DNA of 6,873 nucleotides from Gammaproteobacteria bacterium (GTDB taxonomy: Bacteria > Pseudomonadota > Gammaproteobacteria > Steroidobacterales > Steroidobacteraceae). The stretch lies in NCBI GenBank assembly GCA_029857655.1, contig JAOUGR010000114.1, positions 1-6,873 of the forward strand, in the 5' to 3' direction. Numbering within the stretch: the first letter of the stretch is position 1; every line of letters begins with the position of its first letter. Of the stretch, positions 5,688 to 6,873 are shown in pieces. Below the pieces are notes generated by a model. The model was not told where the DNA came from. It saw only the letters and a program-made list of their open reading frames with translations, and ran no database searches. A program made the translations under genes and the position numbers.

Positions 5688-5968
5688 GACGCCGTCTGCG
5701 GGTTTGGCTGCGCCGGACAATCACCTACAAATGGGCGCGACGGCTCGTGGTGGCGGTCATTGGCGGAAGCGTGGTGTTGATCGGTATTGCGATGATCGTG
5801 CTGCCGGGGCCCGCGATCATCGTGGTCCCGCTGGGTCTCGGTATCCTCGGTCTGGAATTCGCCTGGGCGCGCATCTGGCTCCGCAAGCTGCGCGCGGCGG
5901 CCACCGACGTTGTCAATCGCATGCATGGCCGGCGGCGCAAGACCGAGCCGCCACCGCCGAGCGCGTAA
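5684..5968 (+). CDS. Small two-helix membrane protein, PGPGW-like
   Basis: A 94-residue protein with a very basic N-terminus (MRRRLRVWLRR), a hydrophobic helix at about 20-40, the turn LPGPA (39-43), a second hydrophobic stretch at about 43-58, then EFAWARIWLRKLR (58-70) and a basic, proline-rich tail. This layout matches the 'putative transmembrane protein PGPGW' family, in which a PGPG(W) turn joins two helices and is followed by a conserved E-F-A-WAR segment. Here the turn reads PGPA rather than PGPGW. The function is unknown. By the positive-inside rule both ends should face the cytoplasm. The start overlaps the DUF2238 stop (ATGA at 5684-5687), making this the last gene of the cluster. 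Confidence 0.82.
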   Translation: MRRRLRVWLRRTITYKWARRLVVAVIGGSVVLIGIAMIVLPGPAIIVVPLGLGILGLEFAWARIWLRKLRAAATDVVNRMHGRRRKTEPPPPSA

Positions 5969-5973
5969 CGCGC
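5961..5973. other. Short palindrome with the stop codon in its loop
   Basis: GCGCG-TAA-CGCGC is a perfect 5-bp inverted repeat. The TAA loop is the stop codon of the preceding small membrane protein. No T-run follows. It could form a small hairpin in either transcript, but a GC-only 5-bp stem is easily a chance event. Confidence 0.3.
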
Positions 5974-5979
5974 CTCATG

Positions 5980-6002
5980 TGGGAGCCGGTCAGGGGCTCC
6001 TA
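5980..6002. terminator. Convergent-junction hairpin, possible weak bidirectional terminator
   Basis: GGAGCC (5982-5987) pairs with GGCTCC (5995-6000) around a 7-nt loop. A G-U pair and a T-A pair extend the stem to about 8 bp. It sits between the two convergent gene sets and overlaps the stop codon of the VOC gene. Neither strand shows a T-tract after it, so it is not a classical intrinsic terminator. The head TGTGGGAGCCGG (5978-5989) resembles the start of REP-type repeats in some gammaproteobacteria, but only one copy is present here. Confidence 0.35.
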
Positions 6003-6434
6003 GGTCGCAAACAACTGCGCGGCGATGTCCTTGAATGACTTGAACTCCAGCACATTGCCGCTCGGGTCCAGCAGGAACATGGTCGCCTGTTCTCCCGGCT
6101 GGCCGGGAAATCGGACATGGGGTTCGATCTCAAAGCGCACGCCGGCCGCCTTCAACCGTTGCGCAAGCGATTCCCACTCGGGCATCTCCAGTACCATGCC
6201 GAAATGCGGCACCGGGACCTCGTGCCCGTCCACAGGGTTGCTGGTGGCATCGCGCGGCGCCGACTCGACGGCGTGGCAGACGAGCTGGTGTCCGAAGAAA
6301 TCGAAATCCACCCAGGCATCCGAACTGCGCCCTTCCGCGCAACCGAGCAGGTCACCGTAGAATGCGCGCGCGCCAGCCAGGTCGCGCACCGCGATCGCCA
6401 GGTGAAATGGCGTGAGGGCCGTGTGTAATTGCAC
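6000..6434 (-). CDS. VOC-fold (glyoxalase/bleomycin-resistance/dioxygenase superfamily) protein
   Basis: A 144-residue cytoplasmic protein with the paired beta-alpha-beta-beta-beta modules of the vicinal-oxygen-chelate fold. [11 protein letters not shown] (9-19), [10 protein letters not shown] (22-31), VPHFGMVL (75-82) and [15 protein letters not shown] (120-134) are the usual landmarks. H11, H77 and E130 fall at the expected metal positions, so a metal-dependent activity is plausible. The substrate (a glyoxalase-like hemithioacetal, an extradiol substrate or a bound drug) cannot be told. It is not a close copy of the ArsI in this window: there is no vicinal Cys pair and no cysteine tail. The start is a GTG at 6434, supported by a strong Shine-Dalgarno (GGAGG, 8 nt upstream). 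It lies 17 bp downstream of osmC and is probably co-transcribed with it. Confidence 0.87.
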   Translation of the reverse strand: MQLHTALTPFHLAIAVRDLAGARAFYGDLLGCAEGRSSDAWVDFDFFGHQLVCHAVESAPRDATSNPVDGHEVPVPHFGMVLEMPEWESLAQRLKAAGVRFEIEPHVRFPGQPGEQATMFLLDPSGNVLEFKSFKDIAAQLFAT

Positions 6435-6440
6435 GTGCCG

Positions 6441-6447
6441 TTCCTCC
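6441..6447 (-). promoter_or_regulatory. Ribosome binding site of the VOC gene
   Basis: GGAGGAA on the minus strand, with its GGAGG core (6443-6447) 8 nt before a GTG codon at 6434-6432. It decides for the GTG start, since no ATG lies in frame near the conserved N-terminus. It lies in the 17-bp gap between osmC and this gene. Confidence 0.75.
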
Positions 6448-6451
6448 GCCG

Positions 6452-6873
6452 TCAGGCAGCGAGTTTCGCGGTCATCGTGATCGCGGCATTCAACAATTTG
6501 CTGACCGGACAGCCGGTCTTGGCTTTCGTGGCCGCGGCATCGAACTTCGCTCGGTCGGCGCCGGGCGCTCGCACGTTGACGTCCAGGTGCACTTTGGTGA
6601 TCGAGAATCCTGCATCCGTCTTTTCGAGCGTGACCGCAGCCTGGGTGTCGATGCGCTCTGGCTGGATGCCGGCCTCGCCCAGCATCAGCGAAAGCGCCAT
6701 CGAGAAACAGCCGGCATGCGCCGCGCCGATCAACTCTTCGGGATTGGTGCCGGGCACGCTCTCGAAGCGCGTGCCGAAGGAATACGGTGTGGCGGAGAGC
6801 ACGCCGCTTTCGGTGGTGATGCTGCCCTTGCCGTCCTTGATGCCGCCTGTCCAGGCGGCCGATGCCTTTCGCT
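6452..6873 (-). CDS. osmC: OsmC peroxiredoxin, first few codons outside window
   Basis: A thiol-dependent peroxidase of the OsmC/Ohr family that reduces organic hydroperoxides in the cytoplasm; in E. coli it is induced by osmotic and stationary-phase stress. The visible 139 residues begin [10 protein letters not shown] and continue through [11 protein letters not shown], so only about the first three or four residues are missing compared with the 143-residue E. coli protein. The resemblance to E. coli OsmC is close: [35 protein letters not shown] and [11 protein letters not shown]. The two redox cysteines are encoded at 6707-6709 (in HAGCFSM) and 6509-6511 (in KTGCPVS). The wording fits the OsmC branch better than Ohr. 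A GTG at 6802 is internal and not the start. The promoter lies beyond the window. Confidence 0.94.
   Translation of the reverse strand, partial: RKASAAWTGGIKDGKGSITTESGVLSATPYSFGTRFESVPGTNPEELIGAAHAGCFSMALSLMLGEAGIQPERIDTQAAVTLEKTDAGFSITKVHLDVNVRAPGADRAKFDAAATKAKTGCPVSKLLNAAITMTAKLAA

Noticed and set aside
821..6434. The two VOC-fold proteins (821-1258 and 6000-6434) as a recent duplication
   Set aside because: They share only general fold landmarks. The second lacks the vicinal cysteine pair and cysteine tail, and lies on the opposite strand in a different gene context.
1..6873. Mobile element, CRISPR array, tRNA or toxin-antitoxin signatures
   Set aside because: I saw no transposase or integrase motifs, no repeat-spacer pattern, no tRNA-like cloverleaf and no paired small toxin/antitoxin genes on either strand.

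Overview
The window is 6.9 kb of GC-rich, densely packed bacterial DNA with eight complete and two partial protein genes. I see no RNA genes, CRISPR array, insertion sequence or attachment site. The gene families (E. coli-like OsmC, an ArsR with a C-terminal Cys-Cys-x4-Cys site, a YjdF-type DUF2238 protein), the GC-rich composition and the ATGA-type gene overlaps fit a proteobacterium. A GC-rich gammaproteobacterium is my best guess, but no marker gene settles it.

Left part (1-2839): an arsenic resistance locus. A truncated gene on the minus strand encodes the N-terminal third of an MFS drug-efflux transporter of the Bcr/CflA type. It diverges from the operon arsR-arsI-arsC-acr3 on the plus strand. 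The AT-rich divergent region (about 438-482) holds a perfect TTGACA -35 box and a 22-bp imperfect palindrome, the likely ArsR operator. The operon genes overlap by 4, 1 and 20 nt, so they should be translated together. The products form a coherent pathway: ArsI cleaves the C-As bond of trivalent methylarsenicals to give As(III), ArsC reduces As(V) to As(III), Acr3 exports As(III), and ArsR derepresses the operon when it binds As(III). No arsM or arsH is visible.

Middle part (2877-5968): a second tight plus-strand cluster, which may have its own extended -10 promoter just after acr3. It encodes a DUF21/CBS/CorC-HlyC membrane protein, an alpha/beta hydrolase, a DUF2238 (YjdF-like) membrane protein and a small PGPGW-like membrane protein. 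The spacings are 4 nt, a 4-nt overlap and a 4-nt overlap. Three of the four are membrane proteins of poorly known function, so this is the least understood part of the window.

Right part (5969-6873): a 31-bp convergent junction holds two small hairpins. After it comes a minus-strand pair, osmC (its first few codons lie beyond the window) followed 17 bp downstream by a VOC/glyoxalase-fold protein with a GTG start and a strong ribosome binding site. These look like oxidative or electrophile stress functions.

I find no clearly new system. The best leads are the divergent MFS gene under probable ArsR control, the uncertain (possibly leaderless) arsR start, arsI without a visible arsM, and the translationally coupled membrane-protein cluster.
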